Shown: in pieces, positions 9,283 to 22,039 of the stretch
How the letters are laid out: each line of letters starts with the position of its first letter
Numbering within the stretch: position 1 is the first letter of the stretch
Source of the DNA: Microbacterium saccharophilum
Lineage (GTDB): Bacteria; Actinomycetota; Actinomycetes; Actinomycetales; Microbacteriaceae
NCBI RefSeq assembly: GCF_007992455.1
Contig: NZ_BKAH01000007.1
Location: forward strand, 104,445-168,444
Reading direction: 5' to 3'
DNA: 64,000 bases
The notes under the pieces: model-generated
The model's database searches: none
Told to the model about the DNA's origin: nothing
Seen by the model: the letters and a program-made list of their open reading frames with translations, nothing else
Position numbers and translations under genes: made by a program

Positions 9283-9391
9283 TTGGCTCACATCGTAGCG
9301 ATGCGCGTGGCCGCGAGGGGGAAACTGCGCCACACCTCGCCCCGGCGTGCCGCGGTCGATAGCCTGGCCAGAGCACAGCCGAAGGGACGCC

Positions 9392-9898
9392 ATGACCGAC
9401 ATCAACGATCCGACCCCTCCCCCGCCGCCGAGCGTTCCCGCCGCGGAGGCGGCACGCGCGGCCGCGCGGGACGATGCGACGGGGACGGCGCAACCGGCCT
9501 ACGACCCGGCCATCGACCCGGACGACACGGGCGTTCCCCAGGCTGCGCCGGGCGCCGACCTCGCTGCGACGGGGCGCGGGTTCCTGAGGTCGCTGTTCGA
9601 TGTGTCGTTCTCCACGTTCATCACGCGCCGCCTCGCGAGCGCCTTCTATGTCGTGGGGCTCGTCGCCATCGGCATCGCGTTCATCGTGTACTTCGTCGGC
9701 GGCCTGGTCTCCGGCATCGGCGCGCTGTGGTGGAACCCGGGCGCGGGCATCTCGCTCATCGTCGCGACGCTCATCGTCGTGCCGATCGCGGCGTTCCTCG
9801 CCGTCGTCGTGCTGCGTTTCATCATCGAGGCGGTCGTGGCGCTCATCGCCATCGCGGAGAACACGCAGCAGACCGCGGAGAACACCGAGCGCGGCTGA
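9392..9898 (+). CDS. DUF4282-like small membrane protein
   Basis: 168 residues. A 60-residue Pro/Ala/Asp-rich cytoplasmic N-terminus precedes a FLRSLFDVSFSTFITRRLAS segment and two long hydrophobic helices (about 85-110 and 125-150). The arrangement of a short 'LFDxSF..fiT' amphipathic helix before two TM helices is typical of DUF4282. The ATG at 9392 has a GAAGGGAC site. Function is unknown. The gene is divergent from the Pro-rich membrane gene and converges on yaaA with only six bases between stops. Confidence 0.75.
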   Translation: MTDINDPTPPPPPSVPAAEAARAAARDDATGTAQPAYDPAIDPDDTGVPQAAPGADLAATGRGFLRSLFDVSFSTFITRRLASAFYVVGLVAIGIAFIVYFVGGLVSGIGALWWNPGAGISLIVATLIVVPIAAFLAVVVLRFIIEAVVALIAIAENTQQTAENTERG

Positions 9899-9904
9899 GC
9901 GCCC

Positions 9905-10654
9905 TCAGACCACGAGCTCCAGTTCGCCCGGGGCCCCGGGCCGCAGCGTCCACCCGGCATCTCCCGCCCAGCGCAGCAGGGCGTCGCGCGTGGACACCCG
10001 CGGACGGGCGAGGGCGAGCGCGCGGGTGAACGCGCCTTTGGCGTGCTTGTTGAAGTGGTTGAGCGCCCGGACGGCCCCGTCCGGACCGGCGGTCACGACG
10101 CGGACGTAGGCGGAGGCAACTCCCGGCGGGACGGGGCCCAGGGCGGCGTAGGCCTCGGAGCGCATGTCGAGGACGAAGCGCGGGCCGGCCTCCGCGAGGG
10201 CGGCCGAGACGGGTTCGGCCCACACCCGGCGCAGCGGCCCGACGCCGGGAAGAGCGGCCCCCGCGGCGAGCCGGTACGCGGGGATGGGGTCGAGCGCCGC
10301 GACGGGACCGAACGGCGCGGAGTGGATCAGCACATGGTCGCCCAGCCACCGCCGCGCCGCGGCCGGCAGCGACGCGGCATCCAGCGCGTCGAAGAGCACG
10401 CCGGTGTACCGGTCGACCGCGGGCATCGTCGCAGCGGTCCGCAGCTCCGCGTTGACGCCGATCTCGCCGCGCCGGCGGTCGGACAGCTTGAGGATGCGCG
10501 CGGCGGCATCGGGATCGGCGCTCAGCGCCACGAGGGCATCGACGACCCGTCGGCGCGGGCCGGTCAGCGCGGGCAGGGCGAGGGACGCGGGATCGAAGGA
10601 TGCGCCGGCACCACCGGGGCGCTTGGTCTCGGACGGGGGAAGGAGGATCAGCAT
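9905..10654 (-). CDS. yaaA: YaaA-family peroxide stress protein
   Basis: 249 residues beginning MLILLPPSETKRPGG, the diagnostic N-terminus of the YaaA/DUF328 family. The family lowers intracellular free iron and limits oxidative DNA damage in E. coli; it has DNA-binding activity in vitro. Conserved C-terminal features such as LNHFNKHAKGAFTRAL are present. The ATG at 10654 is chosen because it gives the family N-terminus; the frame is open upstream but that part overlaps the atpC terminator. It lies downstream of the ATP synthase operon on the same strand but behind a strong hairpin, so it is probably expressed separately or by read-through. Confidence 0.9.
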   Translation of the reverse strand: MLILLPPSETKRPGGAGASFDPASLALPALTGPRRRVVDALVALSADPDAAARILKLSDRRRGEIGVNAELRTAATMPAVDRYTGVLFDALDAASLPAAARRWLGDHVLIHSAPFGPVAALDPIPAYRLAAGAALPGVGPLRRVWAEPVSAALAEAGPRFVLDMRSEAYAALGPVPPGVASAYVRVVTAGPDGAVRALNHFNKHAKGAFTRALALARPRVSTRDALLRWAGDAGWTLRPGAPGELELVV

Positions 10655-10665
10655 GGGCGGGAACG

Positions 10666-10697
10666 ACGACGCCGCCCGGCGGACCGGGCGGCGTCGT
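10666..10697 (-). terminator. Terminator of the ATP synthase operon
   Basis: A perfect 14-bp stem (ACGACGCCGCCCGG with its complement) and a 4-base loop lie nine bases after the atpC stop. Confidence 0.8.
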
Positions 10698-10706
10698 TCG
10701 TGCGTG

Positions 10707-10967
10707 TCAGGCCTGCAGGGCCGCGTGACCGGCGACGATCGTGAGGACGTCGCCTTCCATCGAGAGGAAGCCGTCGTGCGCGGTCGCGACCACCTTGGCA
10801 CCGTCGGTCTGCGTGATGCGGACCTGGCCTTCGGCGAGGATCGCGAGCACCGGCTCGTGACCGGTCATGAAACCGATCTCGCCCTCGACGGTCTTGGCGA
10901 CGACGAGGCTCGCCTCGCCGTGCCAGACCTCCTCCTCCGCGGAGACGAGGGTGACGGTCAGCGCCAT
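10707..10967 (-). CDS. atpC: F1Fo ATP synthase epsilon subunit
   Basis: 86 residues, the short actinobacterial form that keeps the N-terminal beta-sandwich (LTVTLVSAEEEVWHGEAS, FMTGHEPVLAIL) and lacks the C-terminal helical hairpin that inhibits rotation in E. coli. It is part of the central stalk and couples gamma to the c-ring. The start ATG at 10967 lies one base after the atpD stop, so translation is coupled. It is the last gene of the atp operon, followed by a strong terminator. Confidence 0.95.
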   Translation of the reverse strand: MALTVTLVSAEEEVWHGEASLVVAKTVEGEIGFMTGHEPVLAILAEGQVRITQTDGAKVVATAHDGFLSMEGDVLTIVAGHAALQA

Positions 10968-10968
10968 G

Positions 10969-13345
<2,377 letters not shown>

Positions 13346-13373
13346 GGGTTCTGTGTCTCAGCAGCGTCGCGGC

Positions 13374-15014
13374 TCAGCCGCGGCGGCCCTTGACGATCTT
13401 CTCCTGGTTCACGTCTTCCTCGTGAGCGGCGGCGACCTCTTCGTGACCCGGCTTGTTGATGGCCTGGCCCTTGCCGCCCTGGAACTCCAGGATGAAATCG
13501 TCGGTGACCTTGGTCAGCTCGGCGACGGTGTCGTCGTCGAGGACGTTCGTCTCGCGCAGCCGGTCCAGGACCGTCGTGTTGCGCTTGAGGTGGTCGAGCA
13601 GATCGCGCTCGAACCGCAGGACGTCCTCGACCTCGATCGTGTCGAGCTTGCCGTTGGTGCCGGCCCAGATCGAGACGACCTGCTCCTCGACGGGGTACGG
13701 ATCGTACTGCGGCTGCTTGAGCAGCTCGGTGAGGCGAGCACCGCGCGCCAGCTGGCGCCGCGAGGCGGCATCCAGGTCGGAGGCGAACATCGCGAACGCC
13801 TCGAGCGAGCGGTACTGGGCCAGTTCGAGCTTGAGCGTGCCGGAGACCTTCTTGATCGACTTGACCTGGGCGTCACCGCCGACGCGGGACACCGAGATGC
13901 CCACGTCGACCGCGGGACGCTGGTTCGCGTTGAACAGGTCGGACTGCAGGAAGATCTGGCCGTCGGTGATCGAGATGACGTTCGTCGGGATGTAGGCCGA
14001 CACGTCGTTGGCCTTCGTCTCGATGATCGGCAGACCGGTCATGGAGCCGGCGCCCAGCTCGTCGGACAGCTTCGCGCAGCGCTCGAGCAGACGCGAGTGC
14101 AGGTAGAAGACGTCGCCGGGGTACGCCTCGCGGCCCGGCGGGCGGCGGAGGAGCAGCGACACGGCACGGTAGGCCTCGGCCTGCTTCGACAGGTCGTCGA
14201 AGATGATGAGGACGTGCTTGCCGCCGTACATCCAGTGCTGGCCGATGGCCGAGCCGGTGTAGGGGGCGAGGTACTTGAAGCCGGCGGGGTCGGATGCGGG
14301 AGCCGCGACGATCGTCGTGTACTCCATGGCACCGGCGTCCTCGAGCGCGCCCTTGACGCCGGCGATCGTGGAGCCCTTCTGGCCGATCGCGACGTAGATG
14401 CAGCGCACCTGCTTGTTCACGTCGCCGGAGTCCCAGTTGGCCTTCTGGTTGATGATCGTGTCGATCGCGATCGCGGTCTTGCCGGTCTGGCGGTCGCCGA
14501 TGATGAGCTGACGCTGGCCGCGGCCGACGGGGATCATGGCGTCGATCGCCTTGATGCCGGTCTGCATGGGCTCGTGGACGCTCTTGCGCTGCATGACGCC
14601 GGGCGCCTGCAGCTCGAGGGCGCGGCGCCCCTCCGAGGCGACCTCGCCGAGTCCGTCGATCGGGTTGCCGAGCGGGTCGACGACGCGACCCAGGTAGCCG
14701 TCGCCGACGGGGACCGAGAGGACCTCGCCCGTGCGGGTGACCTTCTGGCCGGCCTGGACGCCGGAGAAGTCGCCGAGGACGACGACGCCGATCTCGTGCT
14801 CGTCGAGGTTCAGCGCGAGACCCTCCACGCCGTTGTCGAACCGGACGAGCTCGTTCGCCATGACGCCGGGCAGACCCTCGACGTGGGCGATGCCGTCGGC
14901 CGCGTCGACGACGGTGCCGACTTCGGTCGCCGCGGCCCCGGTGGGCTCGTAGGCGGCGACGAAGTCTTTCAGCGCGTCACGGATGACGTCGGGGCTGATG
15001 GACAGTTCTGCCAT
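13374..15014 (-). CDS. atpA: F1Fo ATP synthase alpha subunit
   Basis: 546 residues, the non-catalytic nucleotide-binding subunit. Walker A is GDRQTGKT at 173-180, preceded by the RGQRQLIIG strand. The arginine finger region falls in [15 protein letters not shown]-terminal extension beyond the usual 500-510 residues ends in a charged tail with [12 protein letters not shown], common in actinobacteria. It alternates with AtpD in the F1 hexamer. Upstream gene atpH is 75 bases away. Confidence 0.98.
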   Translation of the reverse strand: MAELSISPDVIRDALKDFVAAYEPTGAAATEVGTVVDAADGIAHVEGLPGVMANELVRFDNGVEGLALNLDEHEIGVVVLGDFSGVQAGQKVTRTGEVLSVPVGDGYLGRVVDPLGNPIDGLGEVASEGRRALELQAPGVMQRKSVHEPMQTGIKAIDAMIPVGRGQRQLIIGDRQTGKTAIAIDTIINQKANWDSGDVNKQVRCIYVAIGQKGSTIAGVKGALEDAGAMEYTTIVAAPASDPAGFKYLAPYTGSAIGQHWMYGGKHVLIIFDDLSKQAEAYRAVSLLLRRPPGREAYPGDVFYLHSRLLERCAKLSDELGAGSMTGLPIIETKANDVSAYIPTNVISITDGQIFLQSDLFNANQRPAVDVGISVSRVGGDAQVKSIKKVSGTLKLELAQYRSLEAFAMFASDLDAASRRQLARGARLTELLKQPQYDPYPVEEQVVSIWAGTNGKLDTIEVEDVLRFERDLLDHLKRNTTVLDRLRETNVLDDDTVAELTKVTDDFILEFQGGKGQAINKPGHEEVAAAHEEDVNQEKIVKGRRG

Positions 15015-15089
15015 GGTCTTCCTTCTTGTGCAATGTCTGTGTCGCAGAGCCGGGCCCTGCCGTGTCCGCCCCCGGTGGGGCGGGAAGTG

Positions 15090-15878
15090 TCAGCCCGCGA
15101 GCTTCTGACGCAGGTCGTTGAGGCGGGAGGAGACGGTGGCGTCGATCACGTCGTCGCCGATCTCGATGCGGAGGCCGCCGACGACCGTGGGGTCGACGAC
15201 GACGTTCAGCGAGACCTCGGCGTCGTACCGCTGGCCGAGGGTGCGCTCCAGGCGCGTGCGCTGGGCGTCGCTGAGCGGCGCCGCCGTGTACACGGTTGCC
15301 ACGGTGCGTCCGCGCTGGTCCGCGACGAGGCGGAGCGCGTGGGTCAGCAGCGAGCGCACGCGACGCTCGCGCGGCTGCTGGACCAGCGACGAGGCGATCA
15401 GGGTGGTCGCGCTGCTGGCACGGCCCTTCAGGATCGACTCCACGAGGGCGCCCTTGGCGTCCGCTCCACCCAGCCGGCTGCCGAGCGCGAGTTCGAGCTC
15501 GGCGTTGCCGGCGATGGCGCGGATGAGCTCGAACAGCTCACCGTCGACGTCGGCGGCCGCGTCGGCGATCGCCGCCGCGCGGATCGCGAGATCCTCGATG
15601 CCCGTGATGAGGTCGTCCTCGGACGACCACCGCTCGGCGACGACGGTCTGCAGCAGCGACACGGTCGTCGGCTGGAAGCCGGCGAACACGTCTGCGACCA
15701 CGTTGATCCGCGCCCCGGCGGGAGCCGTCGAGTCGAAGAGCGCGCCGCTCAGCTGCGACGTCCCGCCGAGCGCGCGCGCCGCGGCGAACAGCTCGTGGGC
15801 GACGCCCAGGTCGACACCGCCGACGGCATCCAGTGCCGCGGTCGAGGCCGCCTGAGCCTGAGTGGTCGCGCTGCCCAT
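15090..15878 (-). CDS. atpH: F1Fo ATP synthase delta subunit
   Basis: 262 residues, longer than the about 180-residue E. coli protein but normal for actinobacteria that carry delta as a separate gene with extra N-terminal helices. The C-terminal OSCP signature TLGQRYDAEVSLNVVVDP and GGLRIEIGDDVIDAT is clear. It joins the top of F1 to the peripheral b stalk. The start ATG overlaps the atpF stop by one base (TGATG), giving coupled translation. Confidence 0.96.
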   Translation of the reverse strand: MGSATTQAQAASTAALDAVGGVDLGVAHELFAAARALGGTSQLSGALFDSTAPAGARINVVADVFAGFQPTTVSLLQTVVAERWSSEDDLITGIEDLAIRAAAIADAAADVDGELFELIRAIAGNAELELALGSRLGGADAKGALVESILKGRASSATTLIASSLVQQPRERRVRSLLTHALRLVADQRGRTVATVYTAAPLSDAQRTRLERTLGQRYDAEVSLNVVVDPTVVGGLRIEIGDDVIDATVSSRLNDLRQKLAG

Positions 15879-16435
15879 CAGTTCGTCGCCTTCTCGGAGG
15901 CTTCGAGGTCGGCGAGGAAGCGGTCGACGACGGCCTGGGCCTTCGCGTCGTCGGAGAGGGTCTCCCCGATGACGCCGCCGGCAAGGTCGAGCGCGAGCGT
16001 GCCGACCTCGCTGCGCAGCGAGACCAGCGCCGACTGGCGCTCCGCCTCGATCTGCGTGTGCGCGGCGGCGCTGAGGCGCGCGGCCTCGGCGGACGCGGTC
16101 TCCTTGGCCTCGGTGACGATCTTCTTGCCGTCCTCACGGGCGGCGTCGCGGATCTCACCGGCTTCCTTGCGCGCCTCGGCGAGCTGCGAGGTGTACTCCT
16201 CGAGCGCGGCCTCGGCCTTGCGCTGGGCTTCGTCGGCCTTCGCGATGTTGCCCTCGATGGCCTCGGCGCGCTGGTCGAGCAGCGCCTTCATCTTCGGAAG
16301 GGCCACCTTCCAGAAGACGAAGAGGATGACGACGAAGCAGACCGCCGACCAGATGATGTCGTACCACGCCGGGATGAGAGGGTTGTGCGCAGTGGCAGCC
16401 TCTTCCGCCGCATACGCGACAAGAGCGTTCAGCAT
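15878..16435 (-). CDS. atpF: F1Fo ATP synthase b subunit
   Basis: 185 residues: a short external N-terminus, one membrane helix (about residues 25-45, within YDIIWSAVCFVVILFVFW), then a long charged, Ala/Glu/Lys-rich coiled coil. It forms the peripheral stalk with delta. Its order between atpE and atpH and the one-base overlap with atpH are typical. Confidence 0.97.
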   Translation of the reverse strand: MLNALVAYAAEEAATAHNPLIPAWYDIIWSAVCFVVILFVFWKVALPKMKALLDQRAEAIEGNIAKADEAQRKAEAALEEYTSQLAEARKEAGEIRDAAREDGKKIVTEAKETASAEAARLSAAAHTQIEAERQSALVSLRSEVGTLALDLAGGVIGETLSDDAKAQAVVDRFLADLEASEKATN

Positions 16436-16464
16436 CCTGTCTCCTTAAGACTGGGAAAGCGCGA

Positions 16465-17536
<1,072 letters not shown>

Positions 17537-17661
17537 GTTCGCAGCTTGAGTAAACAGCGCTGGCTCCAGCTTCGGGGCATCGGTGTCAGCCGAGGCGACG
17601 ATGGTCGGTGAGCGTCACTGCGCAATCGCTCCGAAGAGCGGGCGGGCGCAGAAACAGCGTA

Positions 17662-18168
17662 TCAGTCCCGCGGGGCGCCTCCGACCTCGGGGGCGGCCTC
17701 GCCGCCGTCCTCCCCCAGGTCGGCCGCGGTCGGCAGCGTCACGTCGCTGACGTGCGGAATGCGCATGCGCGTCATGACGACGACGTCGATCACGAGCGAG
17801 GCGACGACGCTGGCGATGAGGGCGACGAAGAACACCGGCGGGTTCAGCCACGGCTGCCCCCGCAGGACGACGAGGGCGACGATGAAGAGGATGAACTTGA
17901 CCACCCACGCCCCCATCACGGTGCCGAAGAAGATGGGGATGTAGAGGGCGTCGCCGTACCAGCGGTTCGCGATCAGGATGCTGGCGCCGGTGAGGCCCAG
18001 GAAGACGGCGGCCAGGAGCACGGCGACGAGCGCGCTCCACAGCCCCTCGGTGCCGGCGACCGCGTACCCGGTGATCGCGCCGATCACGGCGAGGGCGCCG
18101 GTGGCGCCGGCGGACCACAGCAGGGTGGTGCGCAGGACCGGGGTGCTGGAGACGGTCGGACGAGTCAT
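17662..18168 (-). CDS. AtpI-like membrane protein
   Basis: 168 residues with four predicted membrane helices (about 20-37, 42-66, 80-102 and 112-133) and an acidic, Gly/Pro-rich C-terminal tail. Its position directly ahead of atpB and its helix pattern match the AtpI-like (Rv1303-type) proteins of actinobacterial atp operons, which help c-ring assembly or ion supply. Its ATG overlaps the stop of the WecA-type gene (ATGA), so the glycosyltransferase and the ATP synthase genes are translationally linked. Confidence 0.82.
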   Translation of the reverse strand: MTRPTVSSTPVLRTTLLWSAGATGALAVIGAITGYAVAGTEGLWSALVAVLLAAVFLGLTGASILIANRWYGDALYIPIFFGTVMGAWVVKFILFIVALVVLRGQPWLNPPVFFVALIASVVASLVIDVVVMTRMRIPHVSDVTLPTAADLGEDGGEAAPEVGGAPRD

Positions 18169-19325
18169 GGGGTGGGTTCCTGTCGGGCCGGGACGCGGCG
18201 CGGGGCGCGGGCGGGTGGGAGGGTGACGATGAGACACGCGGCGAGCCCGACGGCGAGGTAGGCGACCCCGGGCCAGTACAGCCCTGGCCAGTCGGCGGTC
18301 GTGCCGATGTACATCAGCAGCACCGCGAGGCTCACGACGAGCGTCCACGCGTAGAAGACGATGACGGCGTTGCGGTCGGTGTGCCCCATGTCGAGCATGC
18401 GGTGGTGGAGGTGCTTGCGGTCCGGGGAGAAGGGCGACTTCCCCTTCGCCATCCGGCGGATGACCGCCATCCCGAAATCGAGCAGCGGGAGGAGCACGAT
18501 CACGACGGGAAGGAGGATCGGGATGAACGCCCCGAGCAGCTGGGAGCGGCCGAACACGTCGTTGTCGCCGAGCACGTCGGGGTCGAGGTCCCCCGTCACC
18601 ACGATGGAGGCGGTCGCCATCAGCAGGCCCAGCATGAGCGCGCCCGAGTCGCCCATGAAGATCTTGCCCGGGTTCCAGTTCAGCGGGAGGAAGCCGAGGC
18701 AGACCCCGACGAGGACGACGGCGATGAACGGCGCGAGGCTGGAGTAGCTGTCGAAGCCCCGGTCGCGGGCGACGAGGTAGACGTAGACGAAGAACACGCC
18801 GTTGGCGATGAGGGCGACGCCGGCGACGAGCCCGTCCAGGCCGTCGATGAAGTTCACCGCGTTCATGACGATGACGATCGCGAACACCGACAGCAGGAAG
18901 CTCTGCCAGCTGGAGAAGAGCAGCTGACCGCCGATCGGGATGGCGAAGATCTGGATGCCGCCGAACCCGACGATGATGCCGGCGGCGAGGAACTGCGCGC
19001 CCAGCTTGATCATCCAGTCGAGGTCCCACAGGTCATCGGCGACGCCGATCACGACGATGAGCAGCGTCGCGCCGAGGATCGACCAGATGCGCGCCGGGTT
19101 CTGCCAGAGGATCGCGAAGTAGGGCACCTGCGACGACAGCGCGAAGGCGAACACCACCCCGAGGAACATCGCGACGCCGCCGAGCCGTGGTGTCGGGGTC
19201 TTGTGGACGTCGCGCTCGCGGATCGCCGGGTAGAGCTTGTATCGGAGGCTGACCCGCAGCACGACCCAGGTCAGCGCGAGCGTGACCGCCGCGGTCAGGA
19301 TGAAGGTGAAGACGTAGTGCCTCAC
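18165..19325 (-). CDS. WecA/MraY-family polyprenyl-phosphate glycosyl-1-phosphate transferase
   Basis: 386 residues from the GTG at 19325, about 11 membrane helices. Family motifs are present in order: GVADDLWDLDW (the DD metal site), NFIDGLDGLVAG, FMGDSGALMLG and the HLHHR loop. These transfer a sugar-1-phosphate (usually GlcNAc-1-P) from UDP-sugar to decaprenyl phosphate, starting arabinogalactan linker or wall polymer synthesis. MraY itself is less likely because real mraY lies in the division cluster. The start overlaps the Sua5-type stop by four bases (GTGA). This gene occupies the position of mycobacterial wecA (rfe, Rv1302). Confidence 0.92.
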   Translation of the reverse strand: MRHYVFTFILTAAVTLALTWVVLRVSLRYKLYPAIRERDVHKTPTPRLGGVAMFLGVVFAFALSSQVPYFAILWQNPARIWSILGATLLIVVIGVADDLWDLDWMIKLGAQFLAAGIIVGFGGIQIFAIPIGGQLLFSSWQSFLLSVFAIVIVMNAVNFIDGLDGLVAGVALIANGVFFVYVYLVARDRGFDSYSSLAPFIAVVLVGVCLGFLPLNWNPGKIFMGDSGALMLGLLMATASIVVTGDLDPDVLGDNDVFGRSQLLGAFIPILLPVVIVLLPLLDFGMAVIRRMAKGKSPFSPDRKHLHHRMLDMGHTDRNAVIVFYAWTLVVSLAVLLMYIGTTADWPGLYWPGVAYLAVGLAACLIVTLPPARAPRRVPARQEPTP

Positions 19326-20011
19326 GCAGCGCCGCCGGCCTCGGCGGGGTCGTCCTCGAGCAGGTCGCCGAGGATGCCGCGAAGGGCGGCGCGGTCGACG
19401 GCACCGTCCCGGAGCACCCGGACGGGGCGGTGGGCGGGGCCGACGAGGCCGGTCGCGTCGATGATCGTGGATGCCACACCGGTCTGCGACGCTCCGCCGT
19501 CGAGGTACACCGCGACGCTCTCCCCCAGCATGTCGACGGCGGCATCGACCTCGATCGCGGCGGCCTTGCCCGTCAGGTTGGCGCTGGAGACGGCGAGCGG
19601 GCCGCACTCCTCGAGCAGTTCGAGGGCGATCGGCTCGGCGGGCATGCGGACGGCGACCGTGCCGTGCGTATCGCCGAGATCCCAGGAGAGGGACGGCTGC
19701 GCGGGGAGCACGATCGTGAGCCCCCCGGGCCAGAACGCCTCCACGAGGCGCTCGACCGGCTCGGGGACCTCGGCCACGAGGGCGCGCATCGTGGTGAGCC
19801 CTGCGACGAGGACGGGCGGCGGCGACTGGCGTCCCCGGCCCTTGGCCGCCAGAAGGCGCGCGACGGCAGAGGCGCTGAACGCGTCGGCTGCGACGCCGTA
19901 GACCGTGTCGGTCGGGAGGACGATGAGCTCGCCGCGGCCGATCGCCTGGCGCGCCTGGCGCATGCCGGCGAGCAGCTCGGCCTGGTCGCGGCAGTCGAAC
20001 ACGGGAGACAT
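19322..20011 (-). CDS. Sua5/YciO/YrdC-type L-threonylcarbamoyladenylate synthase
   Basis: 229 residues. It condenses L-threonine, bicarbonate and ATP to threonylcarbamoyl-AMP, the donor for t6A37 in ANN-decoding tRNAs. The signature GELIVLPTDTVYGVAADA at about 27-44, WPGGLTIVLPA and SSANLTG are typical. The length is between short TsaC and long Sua5. A TAGAAT -10 box nine bases upstream suggests its own promoter with almost no leader. It is followed by the WecA-type gene with overlap. Confidence 0.92.
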   Translation of the reverse strand: MSPVFDCRDQAELLAGMRQARQAIGRGELIVLPTDTVYGVAADAFSASAVARLLAAKGRGRQSPPPVLVAGLTTMRALVAEVPEPVERLVEAFWPGGLTIVLPAQPSLSWDLGDTHGTVAVRMPAEPIALELLEECGPLAVSSANLTGKAAAIEVDAAVDMLGESVAVYLDGGASQTGVASTIIDATGLVGPAHRPVRVLRDGAVDRAALRGILGDLLEDDPAEAGGAA

Positions 20012-20020
20012 AACCGCACC

Positions 20021-20026
20021 ATTCTA
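20021..20026 (-). promoter_or_regulatory. -10 box upstream of the Sua5-type gene
   Basis: TAGAAT on the minus strand, nine bases before the ATG at 20011; the predicted transcript starts two to three bases before the start codon. Confidence 0.45.
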
Positions 20027-20077
20027 GAGGGGACGCGCCGCGCGCTTCCTGAGCGGGCCGCGGCCGGGTGCGAGGGG

Positions 20078-20971
20078 TCAGGCGCGCAGCGCGGTCGTCG
20101 CGCGGTCGCGCGTCGTGAGGTCGCGGTGGGTGGCGGCGGCCCGCCAGCCGTCGGCGGTCAGGAGGGCCCGGATCGGCTCGCCCTGCCATTCGCCGTGCTC
20201 GATGACCAGCATCCCGCCGGGGTGGAGGAGCCGGCGGGCGACGGAGGACAGGATGCGGACGACGTCGAGCCCGTCGGCTCCCCCGTAGAGCGCCGACGGC
20301 GGGTCCCAGAAGCGCACTTCGGGGTCGCGCGGGATCGCGGCATCCGGCACGTACGGCGGGTTCGAGACGACCACCGAGACGGTGCCGTCCAGCTCACCGA
20401 ACGCGTCCGCGAGGTCGACGAAGGCGAGACGGGCGTTGGCTGCGCCGACGGCGGCGAAGTTCTCCTTCGCCCAGACGAACGCGTCCACGGCGTTCTCCGC
20501 CGCGTGCACGCGCGCATGCGGCACCTCGGTCGCGAGGGCCAGCGCGATCGCGCCCGATCCGGTGCCGAGGTCGACGGCGACCGGCTCCGGGCCGGCGGCC
20601 GCGCGCAGCGCGTCGATCGCGAGCTGGGCGACCATCTCGGTCTCCGGGCGCGGGACGAAGACCCCGGGACCGACGCGCAGCTCGAGGTGACGGAACGGGG
20701 CGAGGCCCGTCAGGTGCTGCAGCGGCTCGCGGGCCGCCCGCCGCGCGACGAGGTCGAGGAAGCGGTCCCGCCCCTCGGCGGGCACGTCGTCGCCGCGCAT
20801 CGCGGCGGCGGCCAGCGCGCCACGGCTCAGCTGCCACACGTGCGCGGCGAGCAGCTCGGCGTCGGCGTCCGGGGTCGCGACGCCGGCGGCGGCGAGCGTC
20901 GCCGCGGCGGAGCGGATCAGCGCGGCGAGCCGTTCGGGGGCGGCCGGGCGCGGGGCGTCTGTGGAGCTCAT
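20078..20971 (-). CDS. prmC: Release factor glutamine-N5 methyltransferase
   Basis: 297 residues. It methylates the glutamine of the GGQ motif in RF1/RF2 using SAM. The N-terminal helical domain ends in REPLQHLTG, and the catalytic domain has VDLGTGSGAIALALA and the NPPY motif (VSNPPYVPD). In the usual gene order prmC directly follows prfA; here prfA is about 3.4 kb away because the cys cassette and a holin-like gene lie between. A TAGGCT box 11 bases before the ATG may be its own promoter, fitting separation from prfA. Confidence 0.96.
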   Translation of the reverse strand: MSSTDAPRPAAPERLAALIRSAAATLAAAGVATPDADAELLAAHVWQLSRGALAAAAMRGDDVPAEGRDRFLDLVARRAAREPLQHLTGLAPFRHLELRVGPGVFVPRPETEMVAQLAIDALRAAAGPEPVAVDLGTGSGAIALALATEVPHARVHAAENAVDAFVWAKENFAAVGAANARLAFVDLADAFGELDGTVSVVVSNPPYVPDAAIPRDPEVRFWDPPSALYGGADGLDVVRILSSVARRLLHPGGMLVIEHGEWQGEPIRALLTADGWRAAATHRDLTTRDRATTALRA

Positions 20972-21097
20972 GGGCGCGCACCAGCCTAGCCGCGGCCGCC
21001 GTCACATTCGGCCCGTCGGCCGGGCGGACGCGTAGGCTTGACCGACGGTCACCGCCCCGCGCGGGGACGACGCAGATACCCGCATGAAAGGCAGGCC

Positions 21098-22036
21098 ATG
21101 TCCGGCATCCACCCCGACATCACGAGCGCGTTCGGCAACACCCCGCTGGTGCGACTCAACCGCGTCGCCGAGGGCCTCCCCGGCACGGTGCTCGCGAAGC
21201 TCGAGTTCTACAACCCCGCCTCCTCCGTCAAGGACCGCATCGGCATCGCGATCGTGGATGCCGCGGAGGCCTCCGGCGAGCTGAAGCCGGGCGGGACGAT
21301 CGTCGAGGGCACGAGCGGCAACACCGGCATCGCCCTGGCGATGGTGGGCGCGGCGCGCGGCTACCGGATCATCCTCACGATGCCGTCCTCGATGTCGGTC
21401 GAGCGTCGCATGCTCCTGAAGGCGTACGGCGCCGAACTGGTCCTCACCGAGCCCGCACTGGGCATGAAGGGCGCGGTCGCGAAGGCCGAGGAGATCGCGG
21501 CGGAGACGCCCGGCGCCATCCTCGCCAAGCAGTTCGCGAACCAGGCCAACGTCGACGTGCACCGCCGCACCACCGCCGAGGAGATCATCCGCGACACCGA
21601 CGGACAGGTCGGCTACTTCGTCGCCGGCATCGGCACCGGCGGCACCATCACCGGTGTCGGCCAGGTCCTGAAGGAGCGCGTGCCGGACGCGAAGATCGTC
21701 GCCGTCGAGCCCGCCGACTCGCCGCTGCTGACCACGGGCACGCCGGGTCCGCACAAGATCCAGGGCATCGGCCCCAACTTCATCCCGGCGATCCTCGACC
21801 AGACCGTCATCGACGAGGTGCAGGACGTCGCGTTCGATGACGCCATCCGCGTCGCGCGCGAGGTCGCGACGAAGGAGGGCATCCTCGTGGGGATCTCCTC
21901 CGGCGCGGCCGTCTGGGCGGCTCTGCAGGTCGCTGCGCGCCCCGAAGCCGAGGGCAAGAACGTCGTCGTCATCATCCCGTCCTTCGGTGAGCGGTACCTC
22001 TCCACCGCGCTGTACGAGCACCTGCGCGAAGACTGA
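21098..22036 (+). CDS. cysK: Cysteine synthase (O-acetylserine sulfhydrylase), copy 1
   Basis: 312 residues. PLP lysine K45 in SSVKDRIG; substrate-binding TSGNTG; phosphate-binding [11 protein letters not shown]-terminal [12 protein letters not shown]. It makes L-cysteine from O-acetylserine and sulfide. The ATG at 21098 has an AAAGGCAG site. A TAGGCT box at about 21032 may be the promoter. It is followed after three bases by a second, closely similar copy and then by cysE, so it is the first gene of a cysteine operon that interrupts the prfA-prmC neighbourhood on the opposite strand. Confidence 0.95.
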   Translation: MSGIHPDITSAFGNTPLVRLNRVAEGLPGTVLAKLEFYNPASSVKDRIGIAIVDAAEASGELKPGGTIVEGTSGNTGIALAMVGAARGYRIILTMPSSMSVERRMLLKAYGAELVLTEPALGMKGAVAKAEEIAAETPGAILAKQFANQANVDVHRRTTAEEIIRDTDGQVGYFVAGIGTGGTITGVGQVLKERVPDAKIVAVEPADSPLLTTGTPGPHKIQGIGPNFIPAILDQTVIDEVQDVAFDDAIRVAREVATKEGILVGISSGAAVWAALQVAARPEAEGKNVVVIIPSFGERYLSTALYEHLRED

Positions 22037-22039
22037 CGC

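Noticed and set aside
9226..9405. Upstream extension of the DUF5684-like gene (SLRLCSGQA-like residues)
   Set aside because: It would cross the palindrome and -10 box and overlap the start of the divergent gene; ATG 9225 has a ribosome site.
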